Source: Acetobacteraceae bacterium (lineage in GTDB: Bacteria; Pseudomonadota; Alphaproteobacteria; Acetobacterales; Acetobacteraceae). From it: a stretch of 64,000 nucleotides of DNA. This document shows positions 50,047-58,439 of the stretch, piece after piece (position 1 is the first letter of the stretch; every line of letters begins with the position of its first letter). The position numbers and the translations under genes were made by a program. The DNA lies in NCBI GenBank assembly GCA_947475245.1, contig CANJLW010000001.1, forward strand, positions 224,025-288,024, given 5' to 3'. A model generated the notes under the pieces. It was not told the DNA's origin. It saw only the letters and a list, made by a program, of their open reading frames with translations, and did not search any database.

Positions 50047-51867
50047 TCACAGCATCTTCAGGTATTCGAGCAAGGCGGCTTTTTGCGCCTTCGACAGCCG
50101 CGTGCCGAACTCGTGGCCGCAATTGCTGTTGCCCGAAATTCGGCCTTCTCCGCAGCCGGTCGTCGTGGTCGTGGAGTTCAACCCGGTCTGTTCCACGGCC
50201 AGTCCCACTTTCATCGGGTCGTAAGCCGAACCGACTTTGAAGGTCTTGGGCCGAAGCGGTTGCGGGTTCAGCAGATCGGCCAGCGTCGGAACCGATCCGT
50301 TGTGCAGGTACGGCGCGGTTGCCCAGATGCCGTTCAGCACGCGGGATTCATACTTGAAGGGTCGCTTGTCGGCGTTGTCGGCGCGTTTGAAGGCGCTGGA
50401 GATCGACTGGCCGACATCACCCTTTGGCAGGGAACCGTTGGCGGTTTCCTCCGCCGTCAAGGGCGGCAAGCCCCGTCCGGCCTGCTGTGCCGTCAGCAGG
50501 ATTTCCGGCAGGCGCTGCACCAGCGCGCCGCTGACCGCCAGGCTAAGGGTCGCGAAGGCGCTGTCGACCGGCTTCAGCGCGGTGCCGAATGGGGTCAGGC
50601 TGGCACCGGCCAGGACACCCGTATCGACCTGCCAGCCCGGCCAGTCCCTGCGGCCCGGCACGCCAATCAACTGCCATTCGCGGCTGTCCGTGCCGACATC
50701 CAGCAGCGGCGTGGCCCATGTCGGTTGCGCGGCGAGCGGACGGGGCTTGCCCTGCCGGATGCCGTGGCATTCGACGCAGCCGCCCTTGGCGGTCGGCCAG
50801 TTGAAAATCGCCTCCCCCTTCTGGCGCAACGGCTCGTCATAGGCCCACTGCCAGCGGGGCGGACCAAGCCGCTCGATCAGTTGTTCCAGGCGCATGAGGC
50901 CGGGGATGTTGATGGAGGTCCGGGTGGGATCGGCATAGTTGACGCCCAGGATCAGCTTGCTGGGGTCTTTGTAGGGCGCGAATTGCGCGAAGACGCCGAT
51001 TACTTCGCCGGTGTTGCGGGCAAGACCCAGCAGGGCATCGCCGTTGGCGGCGAAGCCGGGCCATTGGGTGAAGTCCTGGCGGGACGCGTTCCACAGGAAC
51101 GGGTAACGCACCGGGGCATCCGCCGGCTTGATGTTGCTGGGGATCATGTGATCCGGACCCTGACCGATATCCAACCCGGTCAGCCGGTTGAAGATCATCG
51201 CGACGGCATCCAGACGCGCCAGCCCCCAGGGTGCCTGATCGGGGTTACGCAGCGCGCGCGTGACGATGGTGTTGTACGGCTTGTGCCAGGCCTGCACCTG
51301 CTGGCGCAGCAACTGCAATTGCCCGTCGTTCGGCACGCCTTCCAGGACCGAGCGCGCGAAGGCCGCGAAGGCCGCCGGGTCGTTCAGGACCTTGATCACG
51401 GCATCGTCGAGGTCGATCAGGAAGCTCTGGAAGTCGGAAATCGCCGGTCCGCCGTCGATGCGGTACTTCGTGCCGCCGACCTCGATCTGGCGCGTGTGGC
51501 AGGCGGCGCAATTCATGCCGACCCATTCCTCGCCGATCTTGCCGTTGGTGGTGAAGCCGACCGGCAGGCGCGAGGCCGGTGCCTCATCGTTCTTCAGGTA
51601 GCCGTAGCGCCCGATCAGCCCGCCATCCAGAAAGCTGTCGCCGTCCGGCGTCTTCAGCGCGGCGAACCAGCGCAGCGGCATGATGCGCGAGCCTTGATCG
51701 ACGGTGTAATAGTCGGCCCGTTCCAGGCGGGACCAGGTGTCGCCCTGATAGACGGCGGGCTTCAGCTCCGATTGCGAGGTCAGCGGCTTTACCACCGGAT
51801 CGGGCGTCGGCGCGGCGCACCCGAACTGCAACATCGCGGCACACGCGATCGTCAGTAATCGTTTCAT
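50047..51867 (-). CDS. Exported di-haem cytochrome c, RoxA/peroxidase-like
   Basis: 606 residues from the ATG at 51867, where MKRLLTIACAAMLQFGCAAP looks like a lipoprotein-type signal (imperfect lipobox QFGC); an upstream ATG at 51909 weakens it. Two haem c sites are present: CAACH (MNCAACHTRQI) and CVECH (GGCVECHGIRQ). The size and blocks such as RVLNGIWATAPYLHNGSVPTLADLL resemble the di-haem peroxidase/RoxA-type family, active in the periplasm or outside. The substrate is not predictable. The Gly/Thr/Cys segment near the C-terminus (NSTTTTTGCGEGRI) is unusual. It is divergent from the thiamine-diphosphate enzyme. Confidence 0.82.
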   Translation of the reverse strand: MKRLLTIACAAMLQFGCAAPTPDPVVKPLTSQSELKPAVYQGDTWSRLERADYYTVDQGSRIMPLRWFAALKTPDGDSFLDGGLIGRYGYLKNDEAPASRLPVGFTTNGKIGEEWVGMNCAACHTRQIEVGGTKYRIDGGPAISDFQSFLIDLDDAVIKVLNDPAAFAAFARSVLEGVPNDGQLQLLRQQVQAWHKPYNTIVTRALRNPDQAPWGLARLDAVAMIFNRLTGLDIGQGPDHMIPSNIKPADAPVRYPFLWNASRQDFTQWPGFAANGDALLGLARNTGEVIGVFAQFAPYKDPSKLILGVNYADPTRTSINIPGLMRLEQLIERLGPPRWQWAYDEPLRQKGEAIFNWPTAKGGCVECHGIRQGKPRPLAAQPTWATPLLDVGTDSREWQLIGVPGRRDWPGWQVDTGVLAGASLTPFGTALKPVDSAFATLSLAVSGALVQRLPEILLTAQQAGRGLPPLTAEETANGSLPKGDVGQSISSAFKRADNADKRPFKYESRVLNGIWATAPYLHNGSVPTLADLLNPQPLRPKTFKVGSAYDPMKVGLAVEQTGLNSTTTTTGCGEGRISGNSNCGHEFGTRLSKAQKAALLEYLKML

Positions 51868-52070
51868 TGGTCCCCACCACATATTATTCCGTAGACATTG
51901 CGCGACCATCCCACACGATGCAATACCGTTATGGCCGAGGGCGTCGAAAACGATCCCGCTCGACGCACTATTAACGACCTCGTAACGCCCTGCCGCTTCC
52001 CGGCCGAACTCTTGCCGCCCAACCCGCTCGGCGCGACACTGACGACAATGCCAAACCGGGAGAGCGTCGC

Positions 52071-53759
52071 ATGAGCCAACCCACCCGCATCGCCGCGGAA
52101 GAGTATCTCGACGCGCTCGCCGCGCAGGGGATCGAGCATCTGTTCGTCAACCCCGGCACCGATTTCGCGCCGATCGTCGAAGCCTATGCCCGCGCCGCGA
52201 AGACCAACCGGCCGGTGCCGCGCCCGATGGTGGTGCCGCACGAGAATTGCGCCGTCGGCATGGCGCACGGGTTCACGATGGTCACAGGTCGTCCGCAGGC
52301 GGTGATGCTGCATACGAATGTCGGGACGGCGAACGCGATCAACATGCTGATCAACGCCAGCCGCGATCGCGTGCCGATGCTGCTGACCTCCGGCCGCACG
52401 CCGTTCACCGAATCCGGGGCCGAAGGCTCGCGATCCGTGCACATCCACTGGGCGCAGGAGATGTACGATCAGGCCGGCATGCTGCGCGAGATGGTCAAGT
52501 GGGACTACGAGATGAAGCGCGGCGATCAGGCCGGCACGGTGGTCGACCGCGCGATGGAGCTTGCCACCGCCTCTCCCCAGGGGCCGGTCTACCTGTCGTT
52601 GCCGCGGGAAGTGCTGGGGGAGACAGTCGACGCGGCCGCATCGAACCGTGCCCAGCGCGCTCGGCCTCGCGCGCCGGTGCCCGCCCCCGACGATATCGCG
52701 ATCCTGGCGGATTGGGTGGCGCAGGCGCGCAATCCGCTGATTATCACGGGCATGCTGGGTAAGGATCCGCGCGACAGCATCGCGCTGGAACGCCTGGCAC
52801 AGCGCTTCGCCCTGCCGGTCATCCCGTACAACACGCGCTATTTCGCCCTGTCCGCCAACCATCCGATGTACCAGGGCTCCACCCCGAACCCGCTGCTGGC
52901 CGAGGCCGATCTGGTGATCGTGATCGAATCCGATGTGCCGTGGCTGCCCGGCAAGGAAGGCCCCGCGCCGAATGCCCGGGTCGTGCAGATTGGGGAGGAC
53001 CCTTTGCACGCCCGCCTGCCGATGCGCAGCTTCCCGTCCGACATGACGATCACCGCGTCGGCGGTCTCCGCGCTGGACGCGCTGGAAGCCGAATTGACCG
53101 GGCAGGGCATGCCCCACGTCGCCGCTCGGCGTGAACGCCTGGTGCAGCGATCGAAAGACCTGCACGCCGCCTGGGCGGCGGAGGCCGAGGAAGCCGGCCG
53201 CAAGGATACCATCACCCTGCCATGGCTGAACCATTGCTTGCGGGAGGTCGTCGATCGCAACGCCACCGTCATCAGCGAATACTCGTTCCGCCAGGAACAT
53301 TGCCCGCTGGAACGCCCGGGCAGCCTGTACGCGCTTTCCTCGGCCGGCGGTCTCGGTTGGGGGTTCCCCGCGGCGCTGGGGGCCAAGCTGGCGCAGCGCT
53401 CCCGCCAGGTGATCGCCGTTCTGGGCGACGGCGCCTATATGTTCGCCAACCCGACGGCCTGCCATTACGTCGCGCAGATGCAGAACCTGCCCGTGCTGAC
53501 GGTGATCTATAACAACGCGCTGTACGGCGCGGTGCGGCGCGCGACGTTGGATATGTATGGCCAAGGCGCGGCGGCGGAGGGAGACGGCCGCCTGCTGGCC
53601 GATCTGCCCGCCCCGGCCTTCGAGAAGATCGTCGCCGCGCATGACGGCCACGGTGAACGGGTCGAACGCCCCGCCGACCTCCCCGTCGCGCTGCGCCGAG
53701 CGGCGGAGGCGGTCAAGGGCGGACGCCAGGCTCTGGTGAATGTGATCTGCCCCGCGTAA
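52071..53759 (+). CDS. Thiamine-diphosphate-dependent enzyme (acetolactate synthase / benzoylformate decarboxylase-like)
   Basis: 562 residues with the three domains of this superfamily. Glu58 in VVPHENCAVGMAHGF activates the cofactor; the ThDP/Mg signature GDGAYMFANPTACHYVAQM...NNALYG is at about 451-483. The FAD-type central domain retains TGMLGKDPR but the acetolactate synthase FAD motifs are not obvious, so 2-oxoacid decarboxylase or oxalyl-CoA-like activities are equally possible. It belongs to the group annotated as thiamine pyrophosphate-requiring proteins. A repeat array follows its stop. Confidence 0.88.
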   Translation: MSQPTRIAAEEYLDALAAQGIEHLFVNPGTDFAPIVEAYARAAKTNRPVPRPMVVPHENCAVGMAHGFTMVTGRPQAVMLHTNVGTANAINMLINASRDRVPMLLTSGRTPFTESGAEGSRSVHIHWAQEMYDQAGMLREMVKWDYEMKRGDQAGTVVDRAMELATASPQGPVYLSLPREVLGETVDAAASNRAQRARPRAPVPAPDDIAILADWVAQARNPLIITGMLGKDPRDSIALERLAQRFALPVIPYNTRYFALSANHPMYQGSTPNPLLAEADLVIVIESDVPWLPGKEGPAPNARVVQIGEDPLHARLPMRSFPSDMTITASAVSALDALEAELTGQGMPHVAARRERLVQRSKDLHAAWAAEAEEAGRKDTITLPWLNHCLREVVDRNATVISEYSFRQEHCPLERPGSLYALSSAGGLGWGFPAALGAKLAQRSRQVIAVLGDGAYMFANPTACHYVAQMQNLPVLTVIYNNALYGAVRRATLDMYGQGAAAEGDGRLLADLPAPAFEKIVAAHDGHGERVERPADLPVALRRAAEAVKGGRQALVNVICPA

Positions 53760-53904
53760 CGCGGGGTAAGCGTCTGTGCCTCGCGCGCGCGAAACCCTAC
53801 GCCGCGATTGGCGCGGAGGCGGCGATTGGATAGTACGGGCGGATGCCAACCTATCGACACGCAGGTGCTTACCCGGCCGCCCACGCGGAGTGGAAATCCG
53901 ACGC
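53760..53904. other. Spacer before the repeat array
   Basis: No gene is supported. The last 40 bases (CCGCCCACGCGGAGTGGAAATCCGACG) look like a degenerate end of an A unit, so the array may once have extended further upstream. Confidence 0.5.
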
Positions 53905-54830
53905 AAAGACCTCATGCGCCCTGAGCGCGCCCCAGCGTTCGGTGCCGAGCGCGAGGGCTTTGGTTTGCTGGGAGTTGCACGGAGTTGGCGCGGAATTTCA
54001 CGGAGGCGGAGGACCGACGACCGAGCGACCGCCCAGCCGCCCGCGTGGAACGGAAACCCGATGGAAAGACCTCATGCGCCCTGAGCACGCCGCTGCCGGT
54101 CCGGGGGGCTCCGTGAAACTCCCAAGCCCCGAATGTCGCCCAACGCGCCCCCGCCGGAACCGTATGGAACCGGAATCAGGCGGAAAGACCTCATGCGCCC
54201 TGACAACGCCCAATCGTCCGGTGCCGAGCGCGAGGGCTTTGGTTTGCTGGGAGTTACACGGAGTTGGCGCGGAGTTGCACGGAGGCAAAGGACCGACGAC
54301 CGATCGATTGCCCAGCCGCCCGCGTGGAACGCAAACCCGATGGAAAGACCTCATGCGCCCTGAGCACGCCGCTGTCGGTCCGGGAGGCTCCATGATACTC
54401 CGCGCAAACACCGTGCAACTCCCAAGCCCCGAATGTTGCCCAACGCGCCCCCGCCGGGGCCGCGTGGAATCGGAATCAGGCGAAAAGACCTCATGCGCCC
54501 TGAAAACGCCCCACCGTCCGGTGCCGAGCGCGAGGGCTTTGGTTTGCTGGGAGTTACACGGAGTTGGCGCGGAGTTTCACGGAGGCAGGGGACCGACGAC
54601 CAGGCAAACCGCCCGGTCATCTGCCTGGAACCCAAACCCGATGGAAAGACCTCATGCGCCCTGAGCACGCCGCTGTCGGTCCAGAAGGCTCCGCGAAACT
54701 CCGCGCAAACACCGTGCAACTCCCAAGCCCCGAATGTCGCCCAACGCGCCCCCGCTGGGGCTGCGAGGACTCGGAATCAGACGGAAAGACCTCATGCGCC
54801 CTGAAAACGCCCCACCGACCGGTGCCAGGC
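53905..54830. repeat. Alternating A/B repeat array with inverted cores (noncoding)
   Basis: A 20-bp direct repeat AAAGACCTCATGCGCCCTGA occurs at 53905, 54065, 54184, 54344, 54484, 54645 and 54785. The intervals are 160, 119, 160, 140, 161 and 140 bp: A and B units alternate in a composite period of about 300 bp (279 in the first round). A cores (53968-54020, 54247-54299, 54547-54599) read CTGGGAGTTrCACGGAGTTG..., ending GGACCGACGA. B units carry the reverse complement of the same core (53-bp core about 54374-54426 and 54674-54727; shortened by 21 bp in the first B unit). The core is itself three ~10.5-bp steps (AGTTrCACGG, AGTTGGCGCGG, AGTTTCACGG). No function is known; the long open frames through it are spurious. 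Confidence 0.9.
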
Positions 54831-55004
54831 ACGGGCATCCCAGGATGCGACCGGTTTCACGCACGCAGAGGATCGACGCCCGGCCGCTCGAACGCCTTTC
54901 CCCCCGCGCCGCAACGTCCCCATGCTTGCCAAGCGCCGCGCGGGGGCAAATAACATGACACAAACCTCCCGGCAGACGGCCGGAGCAAACCTGGGAGTTC
55001 TCCA
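54831..55004. other. Spacer between repeat array and the lyase gene
   Basis: No gene. It holds the presumed promoter and a GGGAG ribosome site (near 54993) for the TTG-started lyase at 55005. Confidence 0.5.
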
Positions 55005-56366
55005 TTGAGCGACACGCTGCCAACCGCGACCCGCGTTTCCGATCCCGGAATCAGGGCGCTTTACCAGTTGGAAAACCGCTGGCAGGCATGGCTGGACGTA
55101 GAGGTCGCGCTGGCACGCGCCCAGGCCGAACTCGACATCATCCCCGCGGAAGCCGCCGAGGCAATCGCCAAGGCCGCCCGTCTCGACCTGATGGACCGCG
55201 CCCGGATCGACGAGGGCTTCGCCCGCACCGGTCACACCCTGGTGCCGCTGGTTTGGGAACTGGGACGCATTGTCGGAGAGCCGCATGGCGGCTGGGTGCA
55301 TTGGGGTGCGACAACCCAGAACATCACCCAGACAGGCGACCTTCTGGTGCTGCGCCAGGCGCATGGTGTGTTTCTGCGACTGCTGGGCGAAACGCTGTCG
55401 GCGATGGCCGATCTGGCCGAACGCGGCGCGGACCTGCCGATGGCCGGGCGCACGCACGGCCAGCACGCCGTCCCCGCCACCTTCGGCTACAAGGTTGCCG
55501 TGTGGATCGACGAACTGCTGCGCCACGTCGAACGCTTCCGCCAGGCCGCCCCCCGCATCTTCGTCGCCATGCTCGGCGGCGGCGCGGGAACCTTCGCGTC
55601 CCTCGGCAAAATGGGCCCGCCGGTGCAGGCCGGAATCGGTCGGCAACTCGGCTTCGGCTCCATGGCGGTGCCGTCCCGCGCGCTGGGCGATCACCTCGCG
55701 GAGAATATCTGCATCCTCGGCCTGCTCGCCGCGACCTGCGGCAAGATCGGGCGCGAAATCTACACGCTGATGAAGACGGAGTTCGGCGAGGTGGAAGAAC
55801 CCGTGCCCCCCGGCACGGTCGGCAGTTCCACCATGCCGCAAAAGCGCAACCCCAAGCTGTGTCAGGACATCATCGCGGCGGCGGCGGAAATCCGCGCCAT
55901 GGTGCCGCTGGCGCTGGAGGCGATGACGACGGAGCATGAGGCCGATCGCACCACCAGCCTGATGATGGACACCGCGGAAGGGCGGGCCTGCGTCGCCACC
56001 GGCGACATGCTGACCCGGCTGGGCGAAATCATGCGCGGCCTGAAGCTCGATCCCGCGCGCATGCGCGCCAATCTCGATCTGGGCGGCGGGCTGATCATGG
56101 CGGAAGCGGTGATGCTCGATCTCGGTGCCGCCATCGGGCGTCAGCACGCGCACGACGTCGTTTATGACGCGGCGCAGGCGGCCTTTGTCGAGAACCGGTC
56201 GTTCTCCGACCTGCTGGCCGGCGATCCGCGGGTGACCGCGCATCTCGACGCCAAGGGCATTCAGGCGTTGCTCGACCCAACCGCCTATACCGGCCTGTGC
56301 GCCGATATGGCGCGCGATGCGGCGATCCGCGCGCGGGCCTGCGCGGCTTCCATCCGGGCGGGCTGA
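55005..56366 (+). CDS. Fumarase/aspartase-superfamily lyase (PcaB / adenylosuccinate lyase-like)
   Basis: 453 residues. Superfamily signature GTVGSSTMPQKRNPKLCQDI (about 272-290) with the catalytic Ser loop, and the base-region AGRTHGQHAVPATFGYK. N-terminal QLENRWQAWLDVEVALARAQAEL is as in adenylosuccinate lyase / 3-carboxy-cis,cis-muconate cycloisomerase. The start is TTG at 55005 after GGGAG; the first ATG inside would truncate conserved sequence. No other protocatechuate genes are near, so pcaB is not assigned. It starts a four-gene run with a MaoC-like dehydratase, egtB and egtD. Confidence 0.85.
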   Translation: MSDTLPTATRVSDPGIRALYQLENRWQAWLDVEVALARAQAELDIIPAEAAEAIAKAARLDLMDRARIDEGFARTGHTLVPLVWELGRIVGEPHGGWVHWGATTQNITQTGDLLVLRQAHGVFLRLLGETLSAMADLAERGADLPMAGRTHGQHAVPATFGYKVAVWIDELLRHVERFRQAAPRIFVAMLGGGAGTFASLGKMGPPVQAGIGRQLGFGSMAVPSRALGDHLAENICILGLLAATCGKIGREIYTLMKTEFGEVEEPVPPGTVGSSTMPQKRNPKLCQDIIAAAAEIRAMVPLALEAMTTEHEADRTTSLMMDTAEGRACVATGDMLTRLGEIMRGLKLDPARMRANLDLGGGLIMAEAVMLDLGAAIGRQHAHDVVYDAAQAAFVENRSFSDLLAGDPRVTAHLDAKGIQALLDPTAYTGLCADMARDAAIRARACAASIRAG

Positions 56367-56369
56367 GCC

Positions 56370-57218
56370 ATGGCATTGGATGTCGCGCATCTGCGCCAAT
56401 GGATCGGTCGGCAGGAAACGCTGACCGATCGCGTCACCCATGTGCCGGTGGAGGCACTGTCGGCCACGCTCGACCGCGACGACCCGCGCCCGCAAAGCGG
56501 CGACGTGCTGCCGCCGCTGTGGCACTGGCTGTATTTTCTGCCGCTGGCCAGACAGTCGGAAATCGGGCCGGACGGGCATCCCAGGCGCGGCGGTTTCCTG
56601 CCGCCGGTGCCGCTGCCGCGTCGTATGTGGGCCGGCGGTCGGTTCCAGTTCCACGCGCCGCTGCGCGTGGGCGAGGAAATCACCCGCACCTCGACGATCG
56701 CCGACGTGACCGTGAAGGAAGGGCGCAGCGGATCGCTGTGCTTCGTACTGGTGCGTCACGAAATCGTCGGGCCGAACGGTCATGCGCTGACCGAGGAACA
56801 CGACATCGTCTATCGCGACATGCCCCCGCCGGGGGAAGCACCGCCGACGCCGCCCCCGGCGCCGGAAGGGGCCTCGTGGAACCGCCCGATCGTGCCGGAC
56901 GACGTGATGCTGTTCCGCTACTCCGCGCTGACGTTTAACGGGCACCGCATCCACTACGATCGTCGCTACGTCACCCAGGAAGAAGGCTATCCCGGATTGA
57001 TCGTGCACGGACCGCTGATCGCGACGCTGCTGGTCGATCTGTTGCGGCGCAACAGCAACGCGACGTTGAAAAGCTTCCGCTTCCGTGCCGTCAGCCCGTT
57101 GTTCGATATCGCGCCGTTCTCGGTCCACGGGCGTCCCGGCGAGGACAACAAGGTCGCCCTGTGGGCGCGCAATCCCGACGGGCGGCTGGCGATGGACGCG
57201 GAAGCGGTCCTGGCCTGA
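56370..57218 (+). CDS. HTD2/mesaconyl-C4-CoA hydratase-like protein (MaoC double-hotdog)
   Basis: 282 residues with two hotdog halves. N-terminal half: DVLPPLWHWLYFLP, GHPRRGGFLPPVPLPRRMWAGG and LRVGEEITRTSTI. C-terminal half: LTFNGHRIHYDRRYVTQEEGYPGLIVHGPLIATLLVDLL with the catalytic Asp/His region (HRIHYD) of MaoC hydratases. The family hydrates or dehydrates an acyl-CoA or ACP thioester. It starts three bases after the lyase, so the two act together; substrate unknown. Confidence 0.86.
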   Translation: MALDVAHLRQWIGRQETLTDRVTHVPVEALSATLDRDDPRPQSGDVLPPLWHWLYFLPLARQSEIGPDGHPRRGGFLPPVPLPRRMWAGGRFQFHAPLRVGEEITRTSTIADVTVKEGRSGSLCFVLVRHEIVGPNGHALTEEHDIVYRDMPPPGEAPPTPPPAPEGASWNRPIVPDDVMLFRYSALTFNGHRIHYDRRYVTQEEGYPGLIVHGPLIATLLVDLLRRNSNATLKSFRFRAVSPLFDIAPFSVHGRPGEDNKVALWARNPDGRLAMDAEAVLA

Positions 57219-57233
57219 CGCGGAGCGGACGGC

Positions 57234-58439
57234 ATGAATGATTTCGCCGAAGACGGGGCGTTGCGCTCGGGCAGTCTGGCCGAACGGTTCGCCGCCGTTC
57301 GCGCCTGGACCGAACATCTGAGCGCCGATCTTTCGGCGGAGGACCAGTGCGTGCAGTCCATGCCGGACGCCAGTCCGACGAAATGGCATCGCGCGCATAC
57401 AACCTGGTTCTTCGAACAATTCGTGCTTTGTCCGCATCTTCCGGGCTATGGCGTCTTCGACCCCAACTTCGCGTTTTTGTTCAACTCCTACTACGAGGCG
57501 GTCGGCGCGCGTCATCCGCGCCCCTTGCGCGGGTTGCTGACGCGTCCGCCCTGCGAACGGATCGCGGCCTACCGTGCCCATGTGGACGCGGCGATACGGC
57601 GCTTGTTGGCGGGGCCGTTGCCGCCAGCGCTGATCGCGACGATCGAACTGGGGCTGAACCACGAGCAGCAGCACCAGGAACTCCTCCTGACCGACATCCT
57701 CCACGCGCTTGGCCGGCATCCGTTCGGGCCTGCGGCGCTGCCTGACTGGCGAGAGCCGGCGCCGGCCCCCGGTCCGACGCGGTTCCTGGCCTGCCCGGGC
57801 GGGGTTCAGCGGATCGGGCATGTCGGCTTGTCATTCTGTTTTGATAATGAAATGCCGCCGCACGACGTGCTGACGACCGATGTCTCCGTCGCGTCCCATC
57901 TGGTGCGGAACGACGCTTTTCTGGCCTTTGTCGATTCCGGCGGGTATCGGGACAGCCTGTTGTGGATGGCCGACGGCTGGGCCGTCGCGCAGGCGGACGG
58001 CTGGGACGCGCCGCTGCACTGGCGTCGGCGGGACGGCGCGTGGTGGGAAATGACCCTGGCCGGGCTGCGTCCTTTGGATACCGACGCGCCGGTGCGTCAT
58101 GTCTCCTGGTACGAAGCGGATGCTTTCGCCCGCTGGTCGGGCGCGCGCCTGCCGACGGAGGCGGAGTGGGAGGTTGCAAGTCGCCATCCGGACATGCGCG
58201 AACAGGACACACATGTCTGGCAATGGACGGAAAGCGCCTACCGGCCCTATCCCGGCTTTGTCGCTCCCCCCGGGGCAATCGGCGAGTACAACGGCAAGTT
58301 CATGATCAATCAGATGGTCCTGCGCGGAGGCTCCATGGCCACGCCCGCGGGACATGCGCGCGCGACCTATCGCAATTTCTTCCATCCCGATAAGCGCTGG
58401 CAGTTTACCGGTATTCGTCTGGCCAAAGATGGCATTTGA
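57234..58439 (+). CDS. egtB: Ergothioneine biosynthesis sulfoxide synthase EgtB
   Basis: Non-haem iron enzyme that joins hercynine to cysteine or gamma-glutamylcysteine with O2. 401 residues. DinB-like N-domain with the three-His site: His55 in WHRAHTTWFFE, His143 and His147 in NHEQQHQELLLTD. C-terminal FGE-sulfatase-like domain with VRHVSWYEADAFARWSGARLPTEAEWE and RNFFHPDKRWQFTGIRLA. It overlaps egtD by 11 bases. No egtA, egtC or PLP lyase egtE is in the window, which fits the direct-cysteine type, with the last C-S cleavage done elsewhere. Confidence 0.95.
   Translation: MNDFAEDGALRSGSLAERFAAVRAWTEHLSADLSAEDQCVQSMPDASPTKWHRAHTTWFFEQFVLCPHLPGYGVFDPNFAFLFNSYYEAVGARHPRPLRGLLTRPPCERIAAYRAHVDAAIRRLLAGPLPPALIATIELGLNHEQQHQELLLTDILHALGRHPFGPAALPDWREPAPAPGPTRFLACPGGVQRIGHVGLSFCFDNEMPPHDVLTTDVSVASHLVRNDAFLAFVDSGGYRDSLLWMADGWAVAQADGWDAPLHWRRRDGAWWEMTLAGLRPLDTDAPVRHVSWYEADAFARWSGARLPTEAEWEVASRHPDMREQDTHVWQWTESAYRPYPGFVAPPGAIGEYNGKFMINQMVLRGGSMATPAGHARATYRNFFHPDKRWQFTGIRLAKDGI

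Noticed and set aside
53843-54664. A 273-codon open frame on the plus strand through the repeat array
   Set aside because: It is open only because the repeats are GC-rich and unit lengths are near multiples of 3; several other frames on both strands are open too, the peptide is the repeat translated, and the 119-, 140- and 160-bp units are not all multiples of 3.
53905-54830. CRISPR array
   Set aside because: The spacers are themselves repeats, their lengths are 99-141 bp, and cores alternate in orientation; no cas gene is near.
54792-57821. A 1009-codon open frame on the minus strand
   Set aside because: It lies opposite the lyase, MaoC-like and egtB genes, whose conserved motifs are intact; it is a GC-rich antisense shadow.
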